The translations under genes and the position numbers were made by a program. Below are positions 8,055 to 16,992 of a DNA stretch of 25,428 bases, piece after piece. The number at the start of each line of letters is the position of its first letter. Position 1 is the first letter of the stretch. Location: contig JANXZT010000458.1 of the NCBI GenBank assembly GCA_025355395.1, positions 1-25,428 of the forward strand, in the 5' to 3' direction. Source of the DNA: Betaproteobacteria bacterium. Its GTDB lineage: Bacteria; Pseudomonadota; Gammaproteobacteria; Burkholderiales; Casimicrobiaceae. The notes below the pieces were generated by a model, which did not search any database, had not been told where the DNA came from, and was given only the letters and a program-made list of their open reading frames with translations.

Positions 8055-8324
8055 ATGGCAGTCACCGTGCATGACAAGGCGAAAGTAATCGCCGAACACC
8101 AGCGGGGCGCCGCCGATACCGGCTCGCCGGAAGTGCAGGTTGCGCTTCTTACCGCGCGTATCAATGGCCTTACCGATCATTTCAAGAGCAATACCAAGGA
8201 CCACCATTCCCGCCGCGGACTGCTGCGCATGGTGTCGCGTCGCCGCAAGCTGCTCGACTATCTCAAGTCGCGCAACGCGGAAAGCTATCGCTCGCTCATC
8301 GAGAAACTTGGGCTGCGCAAGTAA
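8055..8324 (+). CDS. rpsO: 30S ribosomal protein uS15
   Basis: 89 residues, the normal length. MAVTVHDKAKVIAEHQ, then the conserved 'DTGSPEVQVALLTARI', 'LTDHFKSNTKDHHSRRGLL' and 'RRRKLLDYLK' segments that bind the 16S rRNA central domain. AAGGA stands eleven bases before the ATG. It is transcribed from its own promoter at 7982-8011 and is followed by pnp, as in many proteobacteria. S15 often represses its own mRNA; no specific leader pseudoknot can be recognised here. Confidence 0.97.
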   Translation: MAVTVHDKAKVIAEHQRGAADTGSPEVQVALLTARINGLTDHFKSNTKDHHSRRGLLRMVSRRRKLLDYLKSRNAESYRSLIEKLGLRK

Positions 8325-8467
8325 TCGGGTGCCCGCTGCCGACTGCCTGCGCGAGCGCGATTGAGCTCTTTATCGATTCGGTCCGCGCGCGACTCACCGA
8401 TATGCCGCTTTTGGCACCCGCGCTCCATTCATCACCCGCGCGGCATCCCTTTTGACTACCCCGCAGC

Positions 8468-8490
8468 GGCCGCGCAATCGAAGCGCGGCC
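8468..8490 (+). promoter_or_regulatory. Leader hairpin ahead of pnp
   Basis: GGCCGCGC (8468-8475), seven-base loop, GCGCGGCC (8483-8490): a perfect 8-bp stem 31 bases before the pnp start. The rpsO-pnp gap (8325-8521, 197 bases) otherwise shows no gene and no convincing promoter. In E. coli the pnp leader folds into a stem cut by RNase III, after which PNPase represses its own mRNA. A comparable role here is inferred from position only. Confidence 0.5.
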
Positions 8491-8521
8491 ATTGTCATGC
8501 CGGAATTCGAGGACACATACT

Positions 8522-10651
8522 GTGAATGCCATCAAGAAATCCATTCCTTACGGCCGTCATACGCTGACGCTGGAAACGGGTGAAATCGCGCGCCAGGCCG
8601 GCGGCGCCGTCCTGGTCTCGCTCGACGATACGGTAGTGCTGGTAACTGCGGTCGCTGCCAAGACCGCCAAGCCCGGCCAGGACTTTTTCCCCCTGACTGT
8701 CGACTATCAGGAAAAGACATACGCCGCAGGCAAGATCCCCGGCGGTTTTTTCAAGCGCGAAGGCCGGCCCTCCGAAAAGGAAACCCTCACCTCGCGGCTC
8801 ATCGATCGTCCGATCCGACCGCTCTTTCCCGACGGGTTCTACAACGAAGTGCAGGTCATCGCGACGGTGATGTCGGTCGACCCGGAAGTCGATCCTGATG
8901 TTGCGGCCATGATCGGTGCCTCGGCGGCGCTTTCACTTTCCGGCGTGCCCTTCAATGGCCCGATCGGAGCCGCGCGGGTCGCCTATGTGAATGGCCAGTA
9001 TCTGCTCAATCCCACCAAGACCGAGCTCACCGAATCGAAGCTGAATCTCATCGTGGCGGGTACGGAGGCGGCGGTCCTGATGGTTGAGTCCGAGGCCGAC
9101 GAGCTGCCTGAAGAAGTCATGCTTGGGGCGGTCGTATTCGGCCACCAGCAGCAGCAAGCGGTCATCAACATGATCCATGAATTGGTGGAAGAGGGCGGCA
9201 AGCCGTTGTGGGATTGGCAGGCGCCCGCCAAGAACCAGCCGCTGATCGATCAGGTGACGGCGTGCGCGGAAGCCGAGTTGCGCGAGGCCTACGCGATACG
9301 GCGCAAGCAGGATCGGCAGCAGCGCCTCAAGGAAATCACGGCAAAGGTCAGCGCCGAATGCGTTCCTGCGGATGCCGCCCCAGGCTACGCCAACGAGGTG
9401 CGTGATTTCCTGCACGAGCTCGAGGCCCGGATCGTGCGCAGCCAGATTCTTTCCGGTGAGCCGCGCATCGACGGTCGCGACACCCGCACGGTGCGTCCGA
9501 TCACCATTCGCACCGGTGTCCTGCCGCGCACACACGGCTCGGGACTGTTCACGCGCGGCGAAACGCAGGCGCTGGTGGTTGCCACGCTCGGCACCGCGCG
9601 CGACGAGCAGATCATCGACGCGCTGATGGGTGAATACCGCGATCGATTCATGTTCCACTACAACATGCCGCCCTACGCGACCGGCGAGACGGGCCGCGTC
9701 GGCACGCCCAAGCGCCGCGAAATCGGCCACGGCCGGCTTGCCAAGCGGTCGTTGCTGGCGGTTCTGCCGACGGCTGAAGAGTTCGCGTACTCGTTGCGCG
9801 TGGTCTCGGAGATCACCGAATCGAACGGCTCCTCCTCGATGGCGTCGGTATGCGGCGCGAGCCTCGCACTGATGGACGCCGGGGTGCCGATGAAGGCGCA
9901 TGTGGCGGGCATTGCGATGGGCCTCATCAAGGACGGCAACCGCTTTGCCGTGCTCTCCGATATCCTGGGGGACGAGGATCACCTGGGCGACATGGATTTC
10001 AAGGTCGCGGGCACCGACCGCGGCATCACGGCGCTGCAGATGGACATCAAGATCCAGGGCATCACCAAGGAAATCATGGCCGTGGCGCTGTCACAGGCGC
10101 GCGAAGGCCGACTGCATATCCTGCAACTCATGCAGCAGGCAATGCCGCATGCGCGCGCCGAGGTTTCGCAGCACGCGCCGCGGATGATGACCTTCAAGAT
10201 CAATCCCGAGAAAATCCGCGACGTGATCGGCAAAGGCGGTGCGGTGATCCGGGCATTGACCGAGGAAACCGGCACCACCATCGACATCCAGGACGATGGC
10301 TCGATCACCATCGCCTCCGTCAACGCCGATGCGTGCAACGCGGCGAAAAAGCGGATCGAGGAGATCACCGCCGAGGTGGAGGTGGGCCGCATCTATGAAG
10401 GCACCGTGTTGCGCCTGCTCGATTTCGGCGCGATCGTCCAGGTGTTGCCCGGCAAGGATGGCCTCTTGCACATTTCGCAGATCGCAAAGGAGCGGGTCAA
10501 CCAGGTCTCCGATTATGTGAAGGAAGGCCAGGTCGTGCGGGTGAAGGTTCTCGAAGCGGATGACAAGGGTCGTTTGCGGTTGTCGATGAAGGCTGCCGCC
10601 GAGGATGCGGCTGCCCCGCCGGCACCGTCCGAGCCCGCGTCGGCGCAATGA
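8522..10651 (+). CDS. pnp: Polyribonucleotide nucleotidyltransferase (PNPase)
   Basis: 709 residues. 3'-to-5' phosphorolytic exoribonuclease, usually a trimer and often part of the degradosome. Two RNase PH-like domains (about 10-220 and 320-545) flank an all-helical linker; the second contains the active-site segment 'DHLGDMDFKVAGT'. A KH domain begins near residue 555 (GKGG) and an S1 domain near 620 ('YEGTVLRLLDFGAIV'); the Ala/Pro tail is normal. The start is GTG at 8522 with GAGGACA upstream and gives the N-terminus MNAIKKSIPYGRHTLTLETG; the frame is open ten codons earlier, but that stretch lacks family similarity. Follows rpsO and the hairpin at 8468-8490. Confidence 0.96.
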   Translation: MNAIKKSIPYGRHTLTLETGEIARQAGGAVLVSLDDTVVLVTAVAAKTAKPGQDFFPLTVDYQEKTYAAGKIPGGFFKREGRPSEKETLTSRLIDRPIRPLFPDGFYNEVQVIATVMSVDPEVDPDVAAMIGASAALSLSGVPFNGPIGAARVAYVNGQYLLNPTKTELTESKLNLIVAGTEAAVLMVESEADELPEEVMLGAVVFGHQQQQAVINMIHELVEEGGKPLWDWQAPAKNQPLIDQVTACAEAELREAYAIRRKQDRQQRLKEITAKVSAECVPADAAPGYANEVRDFLHELEARIVRSQILSGEPRIDGRDTRTVRPITIRTGVLPRTHGSGLFTRGETQALVVATLGTARDEQIIDALMGEYRDRFMFHYNMPPYATGETGRVGTPKRREIGHGRLAKRSLLAVLPTAEEFAYSLRVVSEITESNGSSSMASVCGASLALMDAGVPMKAHVAGIAMGLIKDGNRFAVLSDILGDEDHLGDMDFKVAGTDRGITALQMDIKIQGITKEIMAVALSQAREGRLHILQLMQQAMPHARAEVSQHAPRMMTFKINPEKIRDVIGKGGAVIRALTEETGTTIDIQDDGSITIASVNADACNAAKKRIEEITAEVEVGRIYEGTVLRLLDFGAIVQVLPGKDGLLHISQIAKERVNQVSDYVKEGQVVRVKVLEADDKGRLRLSMKAAAEDAAAPPAPSEPASAQ

Positions 10652-10693
10652 TGAAATACGGCGTGGACAGCGTCGATACGCGCGACGGACAAA

Positions 10694-10717
10694 GCGGGGG
10701 AAGCATGCACCCCCCGC
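10694..10717 (+). other. GC hairpin downstream of pnp
   Basis: GCGGGGG (10694-10700) pairs with CCCCCGC (10711-10717) around a ten-base loop that itself contains GCATGC. It lies 42 bases past the pnp stop; no T-run follows. It probably marks or protects the pnp mRNA 3' end. A second dyad, CGACGATG/CATCGTCG at 10768-10775 and 10782-10789, lies just before the next gene. Confidence 0.45.
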
Positions 10718-10806
10718 CTCCCGGTGGCGGAGCGCTGAGACACCTTGCCGGCTGAGGCTCGCCAGCCCGACGATGCCGGAACATCGTCGCGCGAGCAACG
10801 CAGTTC

Positions 10807-11700
10807 ATGAAAGACGCTTGGCACGCATTCCTGGCAGCGCTTCCCGTCACGAGGCCTTACCTTCTGTTGCTCGCCGTTATCGCGGGATTCATGGTCGCCG
10901 AGCGCTTGTTGCCCGCGGAGCGAAACCAGCCCATCCGAAACCGGATCCTGACCGGCGAATTCACGCTTCTTTATTTGCTGGTCACGCCCCTCGTTATCGT
11001 ATTGCCGGTGTATCTAGCCGCGAAGATAACGAGCGCCACAGGCGGAAGCCTGCTCACGATCAACCTGGATCAGGTCCGCACCGGATCGCCGCCGCTCGAC
11101 GGCGTCTTGCACTACATCCTGCTTCCCGTTCTGCCCTTCGTCGTTTTCGATTTCTTCTATTATTGGCACCACCGACTCCAGCACACGCTGCCGGCGCTGT
11201 GGGAGCAACACAAGCTGCACCACATGGACGAAAGCCTCTACTGCCTTTCCAGCGGACGTCACCACTGGTTGGAGGAGGCGATCCGGGGATTCACGATCAC
11301 GATCCCGATGACATTCCTGATCGCCTTGGGAGCAGTGCAAGGCGCGATGATCGTGTTCGTCATTGGTCAGTGGGCCATATTCATTCATGCCAACGTCCGC
11401 CTGCCTCTGGGCCCGTTTACACCCGTTCTTACCGGACCACAGCTTCACCGCATCCACCATAGTCGTGAAATCCGGCATGCCGACAAGAACTTTGCTGCAT
11501 TCCTGCCGCTATGGGACATCCTCTTCGGCACCTACTGTCGACCGCTGCCAGGCGAATGGCCGGCCACGGGCCTCACGAACCGGGAGCGCGTCAGCGACTT
11601 CTGGGCGGGCGTGGCGCTGCCGTTTCACGCCTGGGTTCCGGCGATGCTTGCGCACTCCCGGCGGGCGGGATCCGCATTGTTGCGGTCGCGTCGCGATTGA
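10807..11700 (+). CDS. Fatty acid hydroxylase / sterol desaturase family membrane protein
   Basis: 297-residue integral membrane protein of the fatty-acid-hydroxylase superfamily, non-haem di-iron enzymes that hydroxylate or desaturate lipids. The eight-histidine ligand pattern is visible: His122 and His126 (HHRLQH), HKLHH at 135-139, His152-His153 nearby, and HRIHH at 214-218. Hydrophobic segments occur at about 17-33, 52-72, 100-120 and 165-195. The substrate cannot be told from sequence; bacterial relatives act on carotenoids, hopanoids or acyl chains. The ATG lacks a clear ribosome-binding site. The gene follows pnp after 155 bases containing two hairpins and converges with the membrane-protein gene at 11789; the 88 bases between show nothing. 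Confidence 0.85.
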   Translation: MKDAWHAFLAALPVTRPYLLLLAVIAGFMVAERLLPAERNQPIRNRILTGEFTLLYLLVTPLVIVLPVYLAAKITSATGGSLLTINLDQVRTGSPPLDGVLHYILLPVLPFVVFDFFYYWHHRLQHTLPALWEQHKLHHMDESLYCLSSGRHHWLEEAIRGFTITIPMTFLIALGAVQGAMIVFVIGQWAIFIHANVRLPLGPFTPVLTGPQLHRIHHSREIRHADKNFAAFLPLWDILFGTYCRPLPGEWPATGLTNRERVSDFWAGVALPFHAWVPAMLAHSRRAGSALLRSRRD

Positions 11701-11788
11701 GCACTCTGGCCTATTGGCTTGCACGCGTGAACATTGAACAACGCATTTCCGCAGAGATGGTGTGAGTCGTTGGGTCGACGGGCGCGCG

Positions 11789-14749
11789 TTACGGCACCAG
11801 ATCGGGGATCTTCCATGCGCTCACGCCAGCAATCAGATCTCTTGTCGGTGCTTGGTGTGCAGGCGCACAGAGGTCGATGGTGCGGATTTCAGGACTCCTT
11901 AGCCACGACGGATACGAGCTGATGGGGACGATCAGCGTTCTTCCCCGTACGTCCATCGTCGCGGTATGGACGGTGCCGTCCGGTGCCGACGAGAAGCGCA
12001 GGAGCAGTGAATCCGGCATCGTCGTGTCCGCACGCAACCTGATTTCCAGCAAATCGGCGCGCTCCGCGACGTTTTCGGGTGACGGGAGTTGGTAGCGTCC
12101 CACCCGCTCGAACGGTGAACCGTTGCCCTCCGGCGTCGGGCAGACCGTGTCGGAAGCACTCTGCGATTGTTCCGGCACGAGCTCGCCTAGGCGTCGCGCC
12201 TTATCCTTGAGCGTCGGCCAGCTGCGTCCCCAGGTCGCCGGAATCAACTGCAGGTCCGGATGGGCAAAAGCCTGGTCAAGCAGCGCGTCCTCCTGCGGTA
12301 TGTTCGGCTCGCCCGGGAAGGCCGGAGACCGGGCGTTGACCAGGAATGTGTAGGGTCCCCGCTTCACGGGTCGATAGCTCCGCACGAAATGCCGGTACAG
12401 GTAGAACGACCGCAAGCTCGCGTTGATTCCGTCTCCCTCCAGGGCTGGCGCGACGAAGACGGCGGGCGGCGCATCGGCCGCGAGCTGACGAAGCAATCGC
12501 CGCTGCTGGCTTTCGTTCACGACATTGAAGGTGGCCGAGTAAAGCGCGGGAACCGGAAGACCGAGGTAGAAGTAGAACGCTTGCCGATTGGTGAGATCGA
12601 AGTACGTCTGTCCCGGCGCCAGCACATGCTTGAGCGCGTCCGCAAAACCCGAGATCTCTGCGCGACGATTCGGCGGCACGTAAAGTGTTCCCAGTCGAGA
12701 GCCACCGAAATCGGCGCCGCTGATGCGTTCCATCGTTGCCGGGACCTCGACGCGCGCAAACCCGCGCAACGTCAATTGCACGGGAGAGAACCGGCTTTGC
12801 AATCCGTGCATTGCGGCAAACATGGCGAGAATCAACGCGAAGGTGGCTTGGGCCCAAGGCGGTGGGAATCCGCTGCGGGCGATATGGAGGATCGGCAGCA
12901 AGGTGCCTGCCGCCAGGAAGGACACGATGCCGGGACGACTTGCCGATTCGACGTCGATCCTGCCGATGGACCAGACAGAAAGCAGCAACAGGGTCGAACT
13001 GATTGCCAATGGCAGGAAGGATGCGGCCATGGCGTCGCCGCCCCGTCGGCTTGTGCGCCAGTCGAGAAATCCGCGCTGCAGCGCGTACAGCGCAACCACG
13101 ATCCATGATAGTCGAAGCAGGTCGAACAGCACCCTGCTCGACAACACGCCATCCTGTGGGGTGCCCGCCAAGCCGAATCCGCGGGCGAGCGGAATGCCGT
13201 GGCCGACAGTATTGGTGGCGCCGTTCTCCGCTATGAACGTCACGAATCCTTCGAGAATTTCGCGCCCATGCGGTGCGAACACGATAAGCGCGACCGCCGC
13301 TGCGCCAATGACGACGAGGTTCCGCCGTACGCTCCATCCCCCCTTGTACGCCCTGATCAGTGCCAGGAGCGCGAACGGTGCCGTACCCCCCGCGAACGCG
13401 GAGCCGACGGCAGCGTTGTATCCCAGCATGAACGTCGTTGCCAGGACCCAGGCCCCGAGCCAAGCCCCCGGACGCGCCATCAGTTTTGCATCAGCCAGCA
13501 GCAACAAGGCTGGCGCCACGAACAATAGACGATCAAACGGGGCAAGCAGGAAACACAAGGCCAATCCCAGCACGGCGCCGGAAACGCGGCATGCCAGGCA
13601 CACGGTAACGGCGCTGGCAATGGCCACGAGAATGCTGAACGACGAATTCAGGTTCGCGAGCGTCCCATCGTAGAAGAACTGGCTCAGCGCGCCGGTGAGG
13701 ATAGGCATCAATCCATGTACCGGCGCAAAGTCGACGTAGGGAATCTTGTGGAAGTCGACCCATTGCTGCCAGGGCAGGATCTGCTCGCCGAGATGAAAAT
13801 TGTCGCCAAAAAAAGTCGCGTAGCCGGAGGCGGACAACAATTCGAACGTCGTCCGGGGAGCCGTCAGGAAAACGGCGATCATGGCCAGCGCCCACGGGTC
13901 CAGCGCGGCTTGCACTGAAGGGCCCGCAACGGCCGTTTGGCGGAACCGGCGCACCAACCGCGCCCATGCCATCACGGCAGAAACCACGACAACCAACAGC
14001 AATTTCCATGGCCAGGCGTAAGGCTCGAAGGTGCCACGGTACGCAATTTGCGCAGGCAGCAGCACCAGGCCCAGCAGCGGGAGCGAAAATTGCAGCATCA
14101 CCAGCCAACGCTGCAGATCGCGCTGAAGGAGCGATTGATGAGAGGAGCGGGCGAATAAATAGCCGACCACCAGCGCGTTTGCAACCAGTGCGATCGTCAC
14201 CATGACTTCCGCATCGCGCGGGTTTTTTGGAAAGACGTGGCCCGATGCATGAAAGAGCAGCAGCAATACGCCGATGCCACCGAAGAGCGAAAGCAGCAGG
14301 CTGCAAAGCACGCCGTGGCCGAGTTCTGTCAGCGCATCGGCGTCGACGCGCATCGACGTGCCCCATCGCCAGGCACCCAACAGAACCACCGCGACGGCGG
14401 CGAGCGTCCAGGCATACGGAAAGCCGGGCGATGTATTGCGCACCAGCGCCGTGCCAAGCCACGCTGCCAGCGGCAGCAACGCGAGGCCAAGCAGAGCGTC
14501 GGCGCTTGTTTCGGGCTCTGGTGTACGGGCGAGGCGTTCAATGAACCGACGCAGTGCCCAGGACAGGGCAATGAACACTGCGACGGCGACCAGCAACGCC
14601 TGATAGTCAACCGCCTTGTTCTCCGCCTGCAAGGAAATGGAGCCGACGACCCATTGGTCATAGACGTATTCGCCGCCGAGGACCGGCCGCAGGGCGGCAG
14701 CAACCGTCAAGGCGACGGCAGCGCAAAAAACAAATGGAAGGAATCGCAT
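11789..14749 (-). CDS. Large polytopic membrane protein, possibly GT-C-type glycosyltransferase
   Basis: 986 residues. After a membrane-inserting N-terminus (MRFLPFVFCAAVALTVAAAL) come numerous hydrophobic segments over the first 650 or so residues, interrupted by a hydrophilic loop around 320-350 containing 'WVDFHKIPYVDFAPVHGL'. The C-terminal third is largely soluble ('GQTYFDLTNRQAFYFYLGLP', 'SFYLYRHFVRSYRP') and probably periplasmic. Many transmembrane spans, an acidic loop after an early helix and a soluble C-terminal domain are the layout of GT-C glycosyltransferases using polyprenyl-phosphate sugars; this is architecture, not a motif match. The frame continues upstream through the next gene's end, but the ATG at 14749, 46 bases after that stop, begins a sensible signal-anchor. 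It probably works with the oxidoreductase upstream. Specific function unknown. Confidence 0.75.
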   Translation of the reverse strand: MRFLPFVFCAAVALTVAAALRPVLGGEYVYDQWVVGSISLQAENKAVDYQALLVAVAVFIALSWALRRFIERLARTPEPETSADALLGLALLPLAAWLGTALVRNTSPGFPYAWTLAAVAVVLLGAWRWGTSMRVDADALTELGHGVLCSLLLSLFGGIGVLLLLFHASGHVFPKNPRDAEVMVTIALVANALVVGYLFARSSHQSLLQRDLQRWLVMLQFSLPLLGLVLLPAQIAYRGTFEPYAWPWKLLLVVVVSAVMAWARLVRRFRQTAVAGPSVQAALDPWALAMIAVFLTAPRTTFELLSASGYATFFGDNFHLGEQILPWQQWVDFHKIPYVDFAPVHGLMPILTGALSQFFYDGTLANLNSSFSILVAIASAVTVCLACRVSGAVLGLALCFLLAPFDRLLFVAPALLLLADAKLMARPGAWLGAWVLATTFMLGYNAAVGSAFAGGTAPFALLALIRAYKGGWSVRRNLVVIGAAAVALIVFAPHGREILEGFVTFIAENGATNTVGHGIPLARGFGLAGTPQDGVLSSRVLFDLLRLSWIVVALYALQRGFLDWRTSRRGGDAMAASFLPLAISSTLLLLSVWSIGRIDVESASRPGIVSFLAAGTLLPILHIARSGFPPPWAQATFALILAMFAAMHGLQSRFSPVQLTLRGFARVEVPATMERISGADFGGSRLGTLYVPPNRRAEISGFADALKHVLAPGQTYFDLTNRQAFYFYLGLPVPALYSATFNVVNESQQRRLLRQLAADAPPAVFVAPALEGDGINASLRSFYLYRHFVRSYRPVKRGPYTFLVNARSPAFPGEPNIPQEDALLDQAFAHPDLQLIPATWGRSWPTLKDKARRLGELVPEQSQSASDTVCPTPEGNGSPFERVGRYQLPSPENVAERADLLEIRLRADTTMPDSLLLRFSSAPDGTVHTATMDVRGRTLIVPISSYPSWLRSPEIRTIDLCAPAHQAPTRDLIAGVSAWKIPDLVP

Positions 14750-14795
14750 CGTCAATGGCCGGCGCGACGCGGGGTCGTTGCGCAAGCCACGGCGG

Positions 14796-16205
14796 TCAGG
14801 CGTCGCCTGCTTCGTGATATTCGCCGTCGATGTTGACATTCCATGGATCGAATTTCCCCAGCCCCAACGCAGTCCGCGCGGCGAGCAAGCCAGTCGCCAT
14901 GGCATGATCCTGATTGTTGTATTTGAACATCCCGGAACGTCCGATCGGCAGCAGATTGGTGAACGTTGCGAGCCATCGGCGGATGCACGCGATGTGCTCC
15001 TCGTATCCCTTTTCGATAACCGGATAGGCCTTCTCGCTGCGTACGACAAACCCGCTGAGAACCCGCCCGGGTCCCGCCATGCCCAGGCGGGAGAGTTCGT
15101 CGGTTGCGAGCTTGACGAGTTCGGCCTCGCTCATTTCCCAAATGCCGTCTTCGGGAAAGCAGAAATACTCGACCGTCAGCGGGCTGATGCCGCTGTCCGC
15201 CGCCATCGCAGGCGAAAAGTTTCGATAGTTGGTAATGCGTACTGCGCGGACCTCGGGCGCATGTACATAGATCCAGTTGTCGGGAAAGGGCACGCCTTGA
15301 ACGTTCAGGTTGACGCCGATATGGTTGCGATAGCGGAGGCTGCGACAGGCGGCCAGCACATCGCCTGGTGGAGGAGGGTCCATCATTTCCAGCATTTCGG
15401 TCAGCGGCGCGCTGCAAAGGTAGTAGTCGCCGGTTACGTCGCGTTCTTCGTCGTGCGTCATCAAACGGATTCCGGTGACGACATTATCGCGGTGGTGAAT
15501 CGCGGTGACCGTGGCGTCCCGCCAGACCTCGGCACCTCTCTCCGTGGCCTGTCGTGCCATTTTTTGGTACAACTGACCGGCACCCAACCGTGGGTACATG
15601 AATTCGTCGACCAGCGTCTTGATCTTCTTTTTCGGTTTGTACAGCGCGTTGAAGATCGCGGTCGAAAGGCTCAAGCCCTTGATGCGCTGCGCCGCCCAAT
15701 CCGCACCGATCCGGTCGCAAGGGATGCCCCATACCTTCTCGGTGTAGGTCTTGAAGAAGACGCGATACAGCCGGCCGCCGAAGCGGTCGACTATCCAGTC
15801 TTCGAAGCTTTCGATTCGCGAGGCTCCGAACAGACGGCGCATCCGCGCCTGTGCGTAGCTTGCGAGAATTGCAACACTGTTGCCAACGCCCAGGCCGAAC
15901 AGCGCGTTGAACGGCGTCAGCGGATAGTTGAAGTATTTGCCGCCGTAGAGAATCCGTGTGAGGCGCGAGACCCTGACCAGATCCTCGCCCAGCACGTCCA
16001 CGAAGAGGTTGCGGACTTCGACATTTGTCGTGAAAAAGCGGTGCGGGCCGATGTCGTAGCGGCTGCCATCGCGATCCAGCGTGCGCGCGAGGCCGCCTAC
16101 CCGATCCAGTTTTTCGATGACCAGGGCGGACGCCCCACGGCGCGTCGCTTCATGGGCCGCGGCCAAACCCGAAGGCCCGCCGCCGATAATTACGACTCTC
16201 TTCAT
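14796..16205 (-). CDS. FAD-dependent oxidoreductase, UDP-galactopyranose-mutase-like
   Basis: 469 residues. N-terminal FAD-binding Rossmann fold with GGGPSG (8-13), acidic Glu31 at the end of strand 2 and VGG at 36-38, then 'DIGPHRFF' (51-58), a signature of the amine-oxidase/protoporphyrinogen-oxidase-like branch that includes UDP-galactopyranose mutases. A middle segment 'EKVWGIPCDRIGADWAAQRI' and a C-terminal FAD-contacting 'FKYNNQDHAMATGLLAART' complete the fold. Members often lie in surface-polysaccharide loci. Substrate unknown: sugar-nucleotide mutase, lipid-linked-sugar oxidoreductase or carotenoid-type desaturase are all conceivable. Only a weak AGGT precedes the ATG. It lies 49 bases after the SIMPL gene and 46 bases before the large membrane-protein gene, in the same direction. 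Confidence 0.85.
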   Translation of the reverse strand: MKRVVIIGGGPSGLAAAHEATRRGASALVIEKLDRVGGLARTLDRDGSRYDIGPHRFFTTNVEVRNLFVDVLGEDLVRVSRLTRILYGGKYFNYPLTPFNALFGLGVGNSVAILASYAQARMRRLFGASRIESFEDWIVDRFGGRLYRVFFKTYTEKVWGIPCDRIGADWAAQRIKGLSLSTAIFNALYKPKKKIKTLVDEFMYPRLGAGQLYQKMARQATERGAEVWRDATVTAIHHRDNVVTGIRLMTHDEERDVTGDYYLCSAPLTEMLEMMDPPPPGDVLAACRSLRYRNHIGVNLNVQGVPFPDNWIYVHAPEVRAVRITNYRNFSPAMAADSGISPLTVEYFCFPEDGIWEMSEAELVKLATDELSRLGMAGPGRVLSGFVVRSEKAYPVIEKGYEEHIACIRRWLATFTNLLPIGRSGMFKYNNQDHAMATGLLAARTALGLGKFDPWNVNIDGEYHEAGDA

Positions 16206-16254
16206 TGTTGCGTGAACGGTGACCTGAACGCGACGAACGCTGACGACGCATCGA

Positions 16255-16992
16255 TCAGCGAACGTACTTTGCCGTGTCGGCCACGGCGTCCCCGGTCACC
16301 GTGACGGTGACCTCGGTCATGCCCGCTTCGGCATTGACCGGTGCCACCTCCGCCGACATCGCCGCTCCTGCGGCACGCATCATCGGGTAAACGCGCCCCG
16401 CATCGCTCGCCTGCACGGTCACATGTCCGGGACGCCAGCTTTCGAACCCCAGTGCCGATGCCGCCTGCTGCGCACGCATTTGCCAGGTACGAATCGCCTG
16501 TTGCGTAAGTGACTTTTCCGCCTGCTCCCGCGCCGTTGGCGATAGTGAGAAGGTCAAGCCGGAGAGCAGGAGCCCGTCCTGCTCCTGCATGCGGGTGAGC
16601 AAGGCAACGGTCGCCGCGAAATCGCTGCTCGTGACAATAATCGTCTGCACCACCTTCCAGCGCGTAGGACGTCCGCGTTCGGCAATCTGCTGCGTGGAAT
16701 AGCCTGACGTCGCGACGGTCATGCCCGCCGTGCCCTTGGTGCGGGCGAGGCCCTTGGCGATCGCGGCGTTGACCTGGCTCGCCGCCGTCGTTGCGTCGGC
16801 GCTTTCGGCTTCCGCGCGGAGCCACGCCTGCAACCGGTCATTGCCCACGCTGGTGCTGGCCGAGGCGTTCACGCTTACAGTCGGTGGCGGCGGCAGTGGG
16901 ATGGACTGTGCAAACGCCGCCAGCGGCGATACACCGCCGAGCATCGCCGCAATCACGCCATAGCGGCGGATGGAATCGAGAAGGGGTTTCAT
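16255..16992 (-). CDS. SIMPL (DUF541) domain secreted protein
   Basis: 245 residues. Sec signal peptide: basic N-region (Arg9-Arg10), hydrophobic core, likely cleavage after Ala28 (AFA/QS). The mature part fits the SIMPL/DUF541 family: 'TVSVNASASTSVGND' at its start, a helical segment with 'NAAIAKGLARTKG', then 'YSTQQI', 'WKVVQTIIVTSSDF' and a C-terminal 'VTVTVTGDAVAD' strand. The family is named for signalling molecule that associates with mouse pelle-like kinase; bacterial members are periplasmic or outer-membrane proteins of mostly unknown role, some linked to oxidative stress tolerance. The ATG at 16992 has TGGAG at a proper distance and overlaps the nudB TGA by 4 bases, so translation is probably coupled to nudB. 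The open frame extending to 17055 is ignored. Confidence 0.88.
   Translation of the reverse strand: MKPLLDSIRRYGVIAAMLGGVSPLAAFAQSIPLPPPPTVSVNASASTSVGNDRLQAWLRAEAESADATTAASQVNAAIAKGLARTKGTAGMTVATSGYSTQQIAERGRPTRWKVVQTIIVTSSDFAATVALLTRMQEQDGLLLSGLTFSLSPTAREQAEKSLTQQAIRTWQMRAQQAASALGFESWRPGHVTVQASDAGRVYPMMRAAGAAMSAEVAPVNAEAGMTEVTVTVTGDAVADTAKYVR

Noticed and set aside
8933..9982. 349-codon frame antisense to pnp
   Set aside because: Arg/His-rich mirror of pnp codon bias; no recognisable motif or ribosome-binding site.
10648..10755. 35-codon frame overlapping the pnp stop (ATGA) with a His-Pro-rich middle
   Set aside because: Contains the GC hairpin at 10694-10717, no family, composition looks random; the overlap alone is not enough.
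12260..13673. Plus-strand open frames of about 280-316 codons inside the large membrane-protein gene
   Set aside because: Charged or Arg/Ser/Ala-rich shadow sequence opposite a continuous series of transmembrane segments.
14778..16304. 508-codon frame antisense to the FAD oxidoreductase
   Set aside because: The opposite strand has a clear Rossmann motif and family sequence; this frame has none.
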